From Trematomus loennbergii (lineage: Eukaryota > Chordata > Actinopteri > Perciformes > Nototheniidae): a stretch of DNA of 64,000 bases. The notes beneath the pieces are model-generated. The model was not told the origin of the DNA, made no database searches, and was given only the letters and a program-made list of their open reading frames with translations. A program made the translations under genes and the position numbers. The stretch lies in contig JAAOOA010000006.1 of the NCBI GenBank assembly GCA_012861695.1, forward strand, positions 11,431,379-11,495,378. Direction: 5' to 3'. The first letter of the stretch is position 1, and every line of letters begins with the position of its first letter. Positions 10,199 to 23,900 of this stretch are shown in pieces.

Positions 10199-12395
10199 AC
10201 ATGAAATAGCGTCTTATCTAACATTTTATTGTCATCAAGCGTTATCAGTGTCCTTGGACTCCCTGCCGTCATTCTAACCAATGTCACTCTAATAGGGTGT
10301 TGCAAAGTAGCACCCGCTATAAACACCAGGATATGTTGCAGCTCATAGCTGTTTTAGTTTTCTATGAATATTTTATCCATTCCTATCAAATAGCATATTA
10401 AATACATAACAATAAAAAAAACACTCATATGCATACATCCTCCAATCAGAGACACTGCCAGAATGTTATTTCCCAGAGTGAAATGATCATCAAGGTTACC
10501 TTAAGAATAACCATCTGAACCTGCTTGTTGGGAATATGACAACATTAATCAGGATGCAGCTTTTAAAACTGAGATTGTAAATAAGGAGCTAAACTCGGGG
10601 GGCAACAGACAAACATGCAATAAACATCTCTGACCAAACCTGTACAGGCTTTATTCCCTTGTTTTATTGTTTTCATAAATGACCTTTGTTTATTCTATTT
10701 TGTAATTGCCCTGTGTATTTTCACACTTTGTAAACTGTGATGTTTGTCTTTTAACAAAGACTTGATTATGGTAGGGTTAGACAATCAATAATTAGTCAAA
10801 CTAAAGGCATTGGATGGAGTGAAATGTTGCATTATCTTTCTTAAGTCTATCTTCAGGTGTAAATATAAATAGTAACGTGCTTGTTTTCTTTTACTTGTCA
10901 TGCATGTAAGACATTTTCTAGAAAGACATTGGAAAAACCCAGAAGAGTACATACAGTTTCTTGCTTGAATTAGATTGTTGAAGAGGTTTGTTTGATGGAT
11001 TGAAAATCTATTTATCGAGAGGTTGCAATTCTCTTCTGTGAAGAGTTGGCTGCACTGTTGTACTCACATACTTCACATTGACACCATGTTCTTTCTTTGG
11101 CAAGACAGATAAAGAGACATTATAAAGTTAAAGTTTGCAATATCAGAGGGGTTGGTAAGTAGTGTCTGTTAGCAAGACTAGTAAAACTAAATAGACTCTG
11201 ATTTCGGTTGAATATTTGTATAGTATTCAAATATTAAGACATGTAATTTTGCTATATATCTTCTCCTCAATGAGCCAATGGTCTTTTAGGATAAACCTTG
11301 TCAGTGAAGATAGAAGCAATTTCACTACATTCACGTGTGTAACATGCAGTTTTAGTAAAAAGGTGTAGGCCTAATGTAGGGGAGTAGTAGGTTTTCATGG
11401 GGACTGGGGAATGTTTGAGCTTTCAGCGCTGTCTATGCTATTTGACATATGGGAAATAACTGGTTTTGTTCATTCTCACTGAAATTGGCCTAACATGATT
11501 GTAGGTCAGCGATTATAAAATCAACATTACATGCAAACAGCCAAGCAGAAACGCCCAGAAATTGTTTAAGGTAACTGAACACTGTGCACAGAAAACAGAG
11601 GGAATGTCTTACACCACCTGGGAGAATGGTTGGCAACATGGGAGGTAAACCACAGGAGTCCAGATGTCCTTCTTGTCAGCTATGATGCCAAGAGAATTTG
11701 AAGGAGAGAATATGTGAAAGACAATCAGCTGTATCATTGACTATAAGGACAGCAAAGAGCAGAGAGCTTGTGGTGTGGACAGTTTGAGGCCTGAGTGGTG
11801 GTAGTCCGACTGAAGGAGTTATTTAGAGGGAGGATGTCAAAACTGCAATATTAGCTCTTATATTCACCAAGGATGTTCTTTCTTAAGATGTGAGTTGTGA
11901 AAGAGTGAGACGATAAGCAGTGTGATGTACAAGAAGCTAGAAGCAAGTGATTACCGCACAATAACTCAACTAAGGGCAACGCGATCAAACCTGTAAATGT
12001 ATCATTCAAAATGAATCACTTTATTTTATGACTTTATTTCTGAACATTTACCTTCTTGCCCTATTTTTATTTGTATTAGATCCACCATGGAGCTTATGTT
12101 CATGCGAGTGCTGGTGCGGCTGGGGTCCCCTTTAGACATTTAGATATTCTGCATATCTAATGCTTCCTATAACTGGTTGTGACATCCTTTACATTTGTTA
12201 TAATATATTGCAATTGTTATTTTGTTCTCATTTTGTAGAACAGTCCCGGAAAAAAAAACCTTGAGTTGGTTTATTCTAATCATGTGTGTTATTATTGTCA
12301 CCAGCATTATGAAGGTTTCTTATATCATGCATGTAACATGTGTATCCTTTAATATCCTGCAAACATATTAGTGAAACTATTGAAAATCAAGGGGC
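10199..12395. other. Intergenic, nothing recognised
   Basis: AT-rich sequence without ORFs over background, splice-bounded exons or clear repeats. Confidence 0.5.
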
Positions 12396-12449
12396 GTTGG
12401 TGAATTCCAGTTCAAAACCTGCCTCGGCCGCCACTGCGTCAGGCCATTG
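12396..12449 (+). mobile_element. 5' part of a SINE split by the Merlin-like element
   Basis: Contains CCAGTTCAAAACCTGCCTCG, like a tRNA B-box plus flank, directly followed by the target copy GGCCATTG. Continues at 15005. Confidence 0.6.
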
Positions 12450-15004
12450 GGTACCACTTTACAATAAGACTACCCTTATAAAGGATTCATAACGTTTATA
12501 ATTAGGTTATTAATTAGGTTGTAAACACTTTATTAATCATTAAGAACCATTTATAAACCAGTTCTAACATAGTTTTCATACATCAACACAGGCTCACTAT
12601 TTGGCAAGATGACTAAGCCTTATATTGGCTATCCTAGCTTACTTCATCTTCTTCATCAGCCAGCATCCTTGGTATCTGTTGCTCACTGAGTTGATTCCCC
12701 CCCTTCCATCTTGATGTTTCTTGGCATCTCTTTATGACCATTTATTTATGAGTTACTAACATGTATAACTGCCAAAAGGGAGCCTTGTCAAGTGTAAAAC
12801 ACATTCCCATTTATTAATGAGTTACAACCAGCCTTAAAGTTATGCATAATTTAGGGCGTGGTCACATTGAGTGACAGGTCATTCCAGTGACTGCTGCTGT
12901 TAGCTTTCTGCTCTGCTAGCAGCTCCGTGATGCTACAGGGGCTCTGCCAGCTCAACTCATCCGGGGAACATAACTTGAACTCTGCCGTGTTTGTTGTGCT
13001 GGTGCTTTGTGGACTATTCTTCATGCTTATATCAGACTATTGTGACTCGCTCTGCGTTTAAAACAGACGGTGCATGAATGCAGTTTTACGGTAAGTGAAA
13101 TTTGAGTACTTTATTTATGTGTTGCTTATGTTTTAGTCAGCTAACGTTAATGAATGTTAAGGCTTGGGTTAGCATGTAGTAAGCAAGTGGTAGCTACATA
13201 TGTGCTAACGATGCTAATCGTAGCCTCCAAGTTAAAACGTAATAGAGAAGTGTTAAGCATTAAGTGGGATAATACTGGAGAACAAACGGCTTCTGTTTCA
13301 GGTTGGTAAAATAAGGTCATCCTTGTAAGTTAGAGAGATATTTTATTAGGTAGGTAACTTTATGCATTGATAAGGTTGATTTAAATTTGCTATGATCGAT
13401 TATGTAGACAAGCTAACGTCAATGTTGAAGAGCGGCGTAGTGTGAAATTAACCTCACAATAAGATGTGTGTATATTACAAATATTAATGTCATATTTCAA
13501 GATATTACAATATGGTTGGTTGAGCTGGAGTTCATTATTGAGCTTACAAGTTAACGTCACAGTCATATCTGAAGAACAAACCCAAACCTTGTTCTTTTTA
13601 TTAATTGTATTACCAAATTGGTATCAAATAAATAGTAAGCATTGGTAACACCAATAAACAATTTTATTTGAGTATTTGTGTCTGGGAGAAGGTACTGTAA
13701 CCAGTTCCTATGTTCGGCAGTTATAGACTGGGCTTTCTTGTACAAGAGAATAAAAAATCAATATGGACCATTACTGTATAATTATCCTTAAATTATGTTA
13801 TACTATGCACCTAATACACAAGTATGGCATTTTGAAACATGATGTGCAACAATTTTTATGTAATTTGTGTGCATTTTGTTGTTAACTAAGATGATGTTAT
13901 GATTTATTTGTTGTTAGTATGCACGTGGACGCTTTGGACATACCTGGAGAAGGAAGAAATGGGTCTTCGGAATGATGGGAGTTAGAGACTAGTGTTGAAA
14001 CTAGTGGAGAAAAGATCAAGATGCCACCTTGTCCCTCTGATTCGACGGCATGTTAAGTCAGGAAGTAGCATTATTAGTGGGCATACAGGAGAGTGCTGAG
14101 TAACATGGGGTACAACCACTACACCATATACCACAGCAGTGTGTGTGAACCCCCAGACGGCAGTCATACCCAACATATAGAAAGAGCTTGGTCAACCGTC
14201 AAAGGACATGTCCGTAGACTGAGACGAAACCGTGCAGAGAGTTTGTTGGAGGAACACCTCAAGGTTCTTGAATGGTCATCTTGGCTTGGCTCTGCTCACC
14301 CTGATGGACTGCTTGGACGCTTGTTCAAGGATATACACAAAGCCTTTCCAGTCTGAGTACCATTATGTCTTACCAAGTCTTTCATTTATGTCTGAGAAAA
14401 GCTTTTATGTTTAAATATGTGTATCAGTCATACTAAACAGTCATTACTTTGAGTCTTAATTTTCTTCATGTGTGAATAAAATGTTTTGCTTGGCTCTTTT
14501 GCATCTTACTTTGCATTTCATGTGAAAAATGTGTATTAGGTCAGCGTGAATGTTATAACTCATTCATAAATGGACATGTGTATTAAACTTAAAAACAACG
14601 CACCCTTTCAGTAGTTATAAATGGTTGTAACTCATTAATAAATGGTGATTTGTTTCACACTTTACAATAAGGCTCCCTTTTGGCAGTTATAAATGGTTGT
14701 AACTCATTCATAGATGGTCATAAGAGATGCCAAGAAACATCAAGATAGAAGGGGGGGAATCAACTCAGTGAATAACAGATACCAAGGATGCCTGCTGATG
14801 AAGAAGACGAAGTAATCTAAGTAGCCAATATAAGGCTTAGCAGTACAGATAAATGTGGGCTCACTAAATGTGGGCTCTCCTGTTTATCTCATGTCTTATA
14901 AAAGTGTATTAATGATTTATAAAGTGTTCACAACCTAATTAATAAATAATTTACAAACTATTCGTAAACCCATTATAAGGGTAGTCTTATTGTAAAGTGG
15001 TACC
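12450..15004 (+). mobile_element. Merlin-like (IS1595-type) DNA transposon, degraded
   Basis: Ends are GGTACCACTTTACAATAAGA and its inverse, perfect for about 32 bp and then imperfect over roughly 380 bp at each end. An 8-bp target duplication is readable with one mismatch: GGCCATTG (12442-12449) and GGCCGTTG (15005-15012). Merlin elements duplicate 8-9 bp, and the coding remnant at 13920-14356 is IS1595/ISXO2-like. Too damaged to be active. Confidence 0.82.
13920..14356 (+). pseudogene. Transposase remnant, ISXO2/IS1595 (Merlin) type
   Basis: The last 87 codons are open and include EPPDGSHTQHIERAWSTVK, the signature before and around the catalytic Glu of this DDE family (T-H-T-Q-x-I-E-x-x-W). 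Upstream, the same gene shows as KKWVFGMMGV (near 13950) and RRHVKSGSSIIS (near 14045) but with stops and shifts between. It ends at TGA 14354-14356. Confidence 0.78.
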
Positions 15005-15178
15005 GGCCGTTGTGTCCTTGGGCAAGACACTTCACCCGAATTTGCTCCTGTGGGTAATGTCCACAGTAATGACTCTTACATGTCTAATATATGTAATGTG
15101 TAATTGTAAAGCGCTTTGAGCACCTGCAAAAGCGCTCTAATAAAAAATGTGATGCATTATTATTATTATTATTATTAA
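15005..15178 (+). mobile_element. 3' part of the split SINE, ending in (ATT)n
   Basis: GTGTCCTTGGGCAAGACACT then TGTAAAGCGCTTTGAGCACC and a terminal ATT repeat (15157-15177): the common 3' body and tail of fish tRNA-type SINEs. Joined across the Merlin element to 12396-12449. Confidence 0.8.
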
Positions 15179-17499
15179 GGCTGAGAGTCCAAATGGCGGA
15201 CAGGTGACGGACAGATAACAGGCAAACAACTAATGAAAATTGCTCCATGCAGCAATGAGGATAAACCAACAAAGTGCAATGGTAAAGTAGTGAGTGAGAA
15301 ATAAGGGAAGTTGGAACATGTGAGCATAGGAATGAGGAAGTCAGGTGAAAAAATCTGAGGTCATCTGGTGGACAGGTAGGGAACGACAACAACTCGTGTG
15401 ATAGTTGGGATGTTGCTGAAGAGGAGGGACCAAGGGACATCCATCCAATTTCATCCATTAACCACCTGAATACCTGCCTCATTTGATAATGAGCAGTGAT
15501 GATTATTTATATTATTTGGTAATAGCAAAATCCAAAATAATAAAATGCCTGATTTAATAATTGTCATGTCATTCGTTTTGAGTTAAACATTACAGGTTAA
15601 ATCATTGATGTACTTCCTAATATAGTGAACCAAACATACTGAAGGAACATAATAAGATACATTCTTAATGTCCCTTTAACACTGTACCATCACTAAAGAT
15701 TAACAGCTGTGAATGGAATTATTTATTGTAAAAAATGAAAGACAAGTCACAATCCCCCTTCTTACAATAGAAAATAGCAAATAGCTCAACATGAAAAAGG
15801 ATATAACAGTGACTTTAGGTAAAATAATGGTCACCTGGAAAGACATACAGTATATGGCAAACTAAGCAATTGGACTTTAGTGTGAAACATGATCTGGTAA
15901 CTTATATTACATTATTGGATGAATACATTATATTTCCCAATGGAGAACATATTTAACTAACTGTCTTCTGATATACAGCTAACTGAAATCTATCCAGATA
16001 ACACTTCCTGTTATGCCATTTCCCCATGCTTTCGGCATACAGTTTGAACTGCTTTTAATTTACGAAACAGGACAAAGGTACAAAACTCAACAGTAAGATT
16101 TTAAATTGCCTGAAACGGCATGATCTGGCCTTTTGGTACGGTTGTATAAATGTTTATTTTTTTCAGTTCAAGTCCATATAGTCCTATTTTTTGTACCATT
16201 CAAGAGTATTTCCCTTCTTGGCTTCATTAAACTTAAAGGAAAGTGTTCAGTAGCTTTAAAAGAAATTCAAAAGGGAGAGTGCCTCTTGAAGTATACTGTA
16301 ACATATGCCTCACTAACCACAATAAATGGAGTCACAAGATCCCAGGACACCTTTTTATGTTCACACACATACTTTTAAATGTATGTACTTGTGAGGACAA
16401 TGGTTGTTAAAATGCATTTCGATGCATTTTCTAGCCCCAACCTAACCATTTCAACTTAATGCTTAAACCCAACGTCACCCAAATGTGCTCATTTTATTCA
16501 GCAATTTATTTCACAGGGATGATTTTGTTTCAATGAAAACAGCATGTTGAGAGTTGAGTTTTTTCTTTGTAGCACACTCAGAGGAAAAGTGATGCTCCAA
16601 ATCAACATCTGCACTGAGCTCCTTTCCCCAGACGTTAGCATCAATAATGTGAAGCAGGAAGAATTTGTTTTATATATGCTCCAAGACACAGCATTGTACT
16701 GTATATGAGTACAGAGTTTGTCTTAGAAACATAATGTTTTTCCTGGTTTGTTGAGTAAGTGGTCGACTATGTATGCAGAGGCATGTGGTCATCATTTGTA
16801 GTTTAAAAGAAATGATATAGAAAATCTACTTCAAAATAAATCAAATGTATTGCTACTTTCCACACTGCATAATTCAGTTGACCTCTTTAAATTATTATTT
16901 CTACATTGTGCATGGCATCAAAAATTCCAGATATACAATGGTTGATAGAGAAGAATTACATTGAGAATTAAATACAAAGAAGACACATAAGTCAGGTAGT
17001 CTATGATAACAGTATATACATTTACTATCTTTCTTTAACCTTTAACGATTAAGGACTTCTGACCATTTTAGTTGAAGTCACATTATTTCAAAGTCACAAA
17101 TAGTCAGTAATGAAGACATGCTTATTCACGTGTTTCCTTACCATATTAATCTTTACCATATATACTCCCATAAACCTGTGGAGTACAACACGGATAATGT
17201 TGTGTTGATGCAGCCCAACTGTGTCCTTGTTGAATGAGCTCATTTTAAATGCAACAGGAGGATTGTAAAATGGAAATGTGATTATTGTGTACTGTATTTT
17301 TAATGAATTAATACATCATGTCTGTATACATATTGTCAAATTAGTTCACATTTTGTTGTGACACGAAAGTAAAAAGGGGATATGCATGAGCATGAATTTA
17401 AAGCTATAGGAGTGAAACTTCCAGTAAGTCATTACTCCTTTAAAATAGTTTCTTCTGAATGTTTCCTGATGGACTCTTAAACAAGGTTAAATAATATCT
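15179..17499. other. Upstream flank of cdyl2, nothing recognised
   Basis: AT-rich, no convincing exon or repeat. The open frame at 15084-15482 on the minus strand starts in the SINE tail and has no features. Distal regulatory elements may lie here but cannot be told from sequence alone. Confidence 0.5.
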
Positions 17500-17923
17500 T
17501 CTGTTTACAGTAAAGAGCAGAGTGGGTGATAGAGAGGAAACTGTCTCAGCTGGTCTCTGTGAACACAGGACATCTAGCATACCATCTCCCGTTGAGTAGT
17601 TGGATTGCAACACAGGGCGCATGCAGACCATCAGGCTGTGCATTCTTTAGCTGGGGGCTAATTTTCAGACAGTCCTCGACTTGGGTCTGGGTAAACAGCA
17701 CCGCCCCGATGGTTGTTTGTTTAAAGTGTGGAACGATCCATCGCAGAGCGCCGGGCTCGATTGACACTGTCTGCTGATCTGCTACTGCGGATTGCTCAGA
17801 ATAACACGGCTGCTCGCTAATTCCCGTCTATCGGAGCTTTCGGCGAAACACCGAGAGAGTAGGGTCCAAAAAAAGCCAACAAGGCAGGCAAGAACCTCGC
17901 TCCGCCGGAGTCCGCACCCGAGA
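17500..17923 (+). promoter_or_regulatory. cdyl2: cdyl2 promoter-proximal region and 5' UTR
   Basis: The stretch before the cdyl2 start is richer in G+C and CpG than its surroundings, mainly 17700-17920. No clear TATA box sits at a useful distance, in keeping with a CpG-type promoter. The transcription start cannot be fixed from sequence, and short ORFs here on both strands look like chance. Confidence 0.5.
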
Positions 17924-17947
17924 ATGGCTTCAGGAGACCTTTACGAG
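17924..17947 (+). CDS. cdyl2: cdyl2 coding exon 1 (residues 1-8)
   Basis: Encodes MASGDLYE and ends at a GTAGGA donor in phase 0. It is too short to stand out as an ORF; it was placed by the conserved N-terminus and by the phase of the next exon. It carries Y7 of the chromodomain cage, so part of the methyl-lysine pocket is encoded 13 kb from the rest. Confidence 0.93.
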
Positions 17948-20900
17948 GTAGGAAAACCATGTCTATGGAAAATGCTTTGTAATATTGACGAAAAATGGAA
18001 TTAGGAAGTAAAGGGGAGGGCGTCGCGCATGTAAAAAGCGGTGTACTAAGCCCTTTAACAGGCGAAACTAACCCTTCTCATGCTTTGCAAAGACTATGTT
18101 GGTTAATTTATGCGTATACTTTGTGTCGCTTCGATATACTTGATATAATTCTTCACGACTGTAGTGAAGAGATAAGATGCCATTTACGGGCTGAACTCCT
18201 CAGTCTGTCGCCGAGTTGAAAGTCGTGGTAAAGTGACAGCGGCGCTGTGTGAACGGTCATGGTGAATAGCTACAGACGGAGTGATGGTTTTGAAGGTGCG
18301 CATACATGCCAAAAATATATGTTGTCATCACAGCCTTTACATCTGTGTGACTGTTTTGTTGGATGTTTGGCACATAATATGAGACACTAGTTTATTTTTG
18401 TATCGAGCAGTGTTAACAAGTATGTGTGAGCTCCTTTTGCAGTTGATGTGCGAATTTTTTTAATAGTGACTCCGACAGTTTTGGGCGTAAAAGTTGCCCA
18501 AATGTGTAGTAGGAAGGTCACGCTGCCCTCGTGCGTAACATCACTCTGGAACCTGTGCCAGAATTTGCATGAAGCCTGGTTTCAACATCAGCTTCTCTGA
18601 CTTACTGCCATTAGCCTTTGTCATGCTGACATGGTGTCATATTGTGGTGACAGAGAGAGATGGGGGGGCTGCGAATGTCTGATGACTTCCAAGGACAAAT
18701 TATATAGTTAGACAAAACAAGTATTCTATGTTTTAAAGTAAAGATCACATTTCAAACACGCCACAAAGAAATTATATCTAAAAGGAACATGGGCATCCTC
18801 TCAGGGGTGTTCAAGCAGATAACACTACTCACAACACTGACATACAATATATGATGAGGCAGGACATCTGTTGAAGACAGTAGGCTATATTAAATATGTG
18901 AGAATCAGTGTGTGATTTCCTTTTCATAAACTGTTTTATTACAGTTGTCTCTGCTGACTGTCTATATATGTTTAGTTATTGTTGGAAGAGGATCCATGGA
19001 CGTGCGGTGATGTGAAAAAAGTCCTTATTAAAACATCACCACCCAATTATGTTCATTTTTTTTGGCTATTATTTTATATGCTTTCATCTCACAACATGGA
19101 TGTGTATATATTGTTTTTGGCTTTATTATGCTTCTTTTAACTGGGATAAGCTTCATGCAGTCAAACATACTAATACTGCGCTTTTAAAACTTGTTTGCTT
19201 TGAGGAAAACATTCAGGTTAACTTCTGAATTCATAATTGCGTGAATTACATCAAGGCAATACTTGTCAATATTATACTTTTGCTTATAAATCAAATTTCT
19301 ACTTAAAATGCTTTAAGTTTGTGGGCTCTTGGATTGGTGTATGGCTACCTGTACTATTACCCAGTGTTAAATGGAAGTTGATTCATTTATCACTCTAAAA
19401 CTATGATTTTATCTTTGTCAGTGATCATTTGTTGGCAGGCATTGAAATAGTTAGTTGAGTCTGTGGGTTGAACAGCTCCAATTGTAACAGTTTAGATGGA
19501 CCAACATTGAGAAGCTAAGAAGAGTTTGCTGATGCCACTGATTAGCTTTAATTTATAAACAGTTGAAATATATAACATTAATATCAAAATATGAACAATT
19601 TCACCTAATGTTGATGTTTCCAAGTAATCATTTCAAATAGTTTGTGCATGCTGGTAGTGCCAGCACCAATGGCTATAGCTAACAAGGTTTTGTAGAATCG
19701 GTTTGTTAGATGGAGATGTAAGGAATCGTTTGAAAAGTGAAGGTTAAAAGATATATATTTTGTTGAGAAAATGTTGGGGAGTCAAGGATGTGAAGCCTTG
19801 ACTGAAAGGCTTTGAGAAGAGCAAGCAGTGACCCCCATCAGTGAGTAATGCTAAGGACAAAGTTGAGTCGAATGTTATTTTCTGGTTTTATATTGAAAAT
19901 AACGTGTGGCCAAGATCAGTCTGATTTTAATACTGTGCGCACCAGTTGTGCCCTGTCACTCTGATCCATTGCTTCATATACTGTGTAAACTAGGCCATCA
20001 TTCACTTTTTTACTGTGAAAAAGGGTAACAAGTTGTGTCTTACAGATATCATGACATCAAACCATCTGTGAAATAAGCATTTTTTCAAAATCACGGATAA
20101 AAGTAAAGCTTTCTGCCGGCTTTGTAAAGTCAAATGGATCGAGGCAGCTATTGTGGGCAATGGTAATTCTACAGTGTAGTTCAGAAACAACAGTTAATGG
20201 GTCAGTTGCTGTTTACAGTTTCTCACTGCTCACCCTTTATTTAATAAGCACATTTACTACTTTAAGGGGCTGAAAATGACATTCAGATCAAAGGGATTGC
20301 CTCCATAGGGTACTCACCATGGCACTGGCTAACAGTAACACTGCTAACAGCCAGGACAATACAAACAACAGCTTACATGCTGACATAGCAAACAGTGCTA
20401 ACCTAAGGTAAACGGGAGGTGTTATGCTTCCTAAACACTACAGGGGACAGGACCGTGCTATAAGCCAGAATACATCCCATCCAGAAACATCCCCATATGA
20501 TATCAATGCTCTGAATGTCATATTACACCTCTACTGTAAGCATACATTAGAAGAACAAAATCTAGATTATCTATAGACTTACTGTTTATAAAGTGTATTG
20601 AATGTAAGGTTTTCCCTATCTTTTAAATATGTATTGATTATTTGTTTACTGCCAATATCTATACTATAAATATATTCACACAACTCTTACAGTCCATTTA
20701 AATCCAACATTTTTTAATATATATTGAAATACGGCTGTATACAAGATTGTATTTTCATTAATGAGTAACAAAAGATTGAAACAAATTTTAAAGTTTTATT
20801 CAATTTTTTCACTATTCTTCTCGATCATGGTTACAAACAGTCATTGCATTTAGTGTAAAAGGCAGTGCTTCAGTGTTCCTTCATTGCACTCTTAAGCTTT

Positions 20901-23900
20901 GCTCAAATGTGCTTCTTATTTAGCCATGCTGATGTTTGGTACAAATATCCATGGTGCGCGCAGAGGATTAACCTTTCATCAGTGGCGAGCCGTGAGCTTG
21001 ATACCTAGGCCCTCTGACCCCCACCAATTCCCTCGAAAAAAAGAAAAAAAAGAGTTATTACGTCACAGCGTATACTTCAGCGGAATATCAAAACAACGGC
21101 CCAGGGTGCAAAACGCATCAATGACAGCGACCCTCTACCACACAAAACAACACCTGTGAACCCAATTTGTGTTCTTTGACATTGAAAAGGATATTGCATT
21201 GTGTTTGTTACTTTCGTTGCAGTTGTATGTCTTAAGTATAATTTGGCATGCTTTTATTTTGAAGGCGAGTTCACGCTGTTGACAGGAAGTTGTTGTTGCT
21301 ATGGAAACAAGAACAGTTTCACAGCGGGCGGAACTTGTCATAAAGTCCGCGATAATAAAACCCACCCATTTAGAGGTAAGATATGATTGGTCAATTGTAC
21401 TGTCATTTGACATTACTCTCTTGTTCAGTTACTATAGCGGGCCCTCTGTGAATCGCAGAGAGGGCCAGACGAGCTTCTTTCATGTAACCCTTCACATTCA
21501 ACAGAGACTGAACAGGCAGATTCGAAGGATTTATTTCTTTGGAAATGTTATTTTAAATACAATTAAATCAAGGTAAAACTAATGAAAAATATAACAAAAA
21601 TAATATTAAAAAAATATATATTTAAAAAAAATATATTTTTTAAATGTTTTTAAATATTATTTTTTAGAATATCTTAGGCCCTCACAGAGGGCCTAGAGGG
21701 CCCTGACGGCTCGCCACTGCCTTTCATTTTCTGCACTGACATACATGGTGTCTGTGGGCTATATCCCGATGACTTTGGTGATACCAATGCTGACCAGATT
21801 TTAAGGAGGTTTAGGACCCCTTTTTAAATATATTTCCCCCCACACCCAATTGTATCCAACATCTTTTAATTTCCCAGAAGAAAACAGGAGCAACGTTTTA
21901 ATATATAACGATGCACTTAATTTCCTCACCAGCTTGTTTTGCAGCTAATTGATGACAAAATCACATCTCCCTGTCCACTATTTGTTTACATTGCAGCAGT
22001 CAGCTAATGGGTTGTTGTAGACTGTAGTTTTTGATCAAAATGTTATTGAATCTAACAAATGGCATAATGTAACATTACGGCTGTCAATTTTTTTGACAGG
22101 GCTCTAAAGCGAATAGTAGTGAAAAAAATCACAAAACTGCAGACTCTAACAGGATGTTCCTTCACAAGGTACATAACTTACCATTCAGTTAATATTCCAA
22201 CATTTTAAACATACTATTCATGTAATAGTCATTGTAACTCTTAGATTTTAGACACAGATTTAAATTCCAACTTTAACAACATCCTTTTGTCACCTGAGGT
22301 ATATTTCCAAAGTCAAAGCAAGTTTAAAAAAAAAATAATAATATGGAAGATGTTTATTAAGCACAGTTTTTCGACTAATTTACCAAAAACCTCGACTTTG
22401 ACTGTTAATAAAACTGGGATTTTCCATGTTAAAAAGTGGTTATTTTAGATTTTTGTGTAAAGCATGTTTATACGAAATGTAAAGACATAATACATTTGAT
22501 ATCAAGCTAAAAAAAAAAAAGTGGGATACTGCTGTTCTAGTAAAATAGTATATTATTCCAGTGTGTAACGCAGGTGTTACTTCCTGGTCTTGTCGGTGTC
22601 ATGCAGTCGAGTGGTGCAAATTGTCCTTCAATGCAGGCTCAGCTGGCTATGGGGATGTGGTCAGACGTGCTCTACTGCACCTGTAACCACATAGTGAAGG
22701 TTTACTTTACACACCTGTCTTTACGTCCCTGACAATATGTTCTTCTCACTAAGCTTTGGGCTGGATGATGCTAAAAATACATTTGGCTGCTGATGGAGGA
22801 CATGCCCACCTCCAGTCTTTCAGCTCATACTGGCATCAAGTGTTACTAAACCTCCTCAATCTGCCTCCTCCACTTTGATTCTCCTTTTCTTTGTATGTCT
22901 CCCTTCTATTCTGATATATAGTTGAGTGTGACATCCGGGACAGTGCGCATTCAAATATCCTATTCATTTCAGTGACACCCCAAGCAGGACACCCATCAAA
23001 GGCTGTTTAATGTGCTCAAAACATCTCAGGAAATATTGAGCATGTATCACCATTCACCATGGATGTATAAAATCTATTTTTCCAATCCTCTGTATCTGAT
23101 TTAACAAGCAGTAGTCAATGACATGTTCTCTCAAAATTACACTAAAGTAAATATGAACAAATCTACTGACTGCAAAGGGTCATACATTGCTTGAACTTGT
23201 GAATGTTCATGCGAGTGTACCTTATTAAAAACAAGCTTCTGATGGATTATAGCTGTATGTATGGTAGACATATAGAATTAAAGGGAGTTTCACTGATTCC
23301 CATAGCATTGTTTTCTCTCATGCAGTTTTTGGTTGATGTGAATTTAAGTTTTGTAGTTGGCTTGTCTTTGCTAGCTGTCATTTAAGAAAAAAGGACCTTT
23401 TATTCTTAGTTTAATCCATCTCTTTAACTTGCAGGAGAAAACACAGACAGCCCGAGCTGACCATTTACGGTTTTGTATGAGGTAACTCCAAAGCCACCGT
23501 ACCTTTTTAATGTGCAGTTACATTTGGAGGTGTGCGTTAGCTATGTCAACTACAGCAGCTGTGTGCGTGGGCTCTGTAGCTATGCTGTAATGCCTATAAA
23601 CTCTTCAGCTTAACGGTGCCCGATTAACACTGATGGACCAATGAGATGATGGCATACAGATGAGTCACTGGCAATTATATTCCCCCTTATACCTTATGTT
23701 ATATGACAGTAAAGCAAAACCTACCTTTAGGATATAAATAAAACCAGAAGCAAAAGTTACGAATGGATAATGAATGTTTTTTTGACATCTGTGGATTAGA
23801 AAGAAAACCTTTTATACAGCGTTCACACTCAATGAACGTAGATTTTCCTTTACATAACAATACATTTATTAAAGTTTTATAAAAAGAGAGTTACAATAAT

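Noticed and set aside
15084..15482. 132-codon minus-strand frame
   Set aside because: Includes the translated (ATT)n SINE tail (poly-Asn) and has no features.
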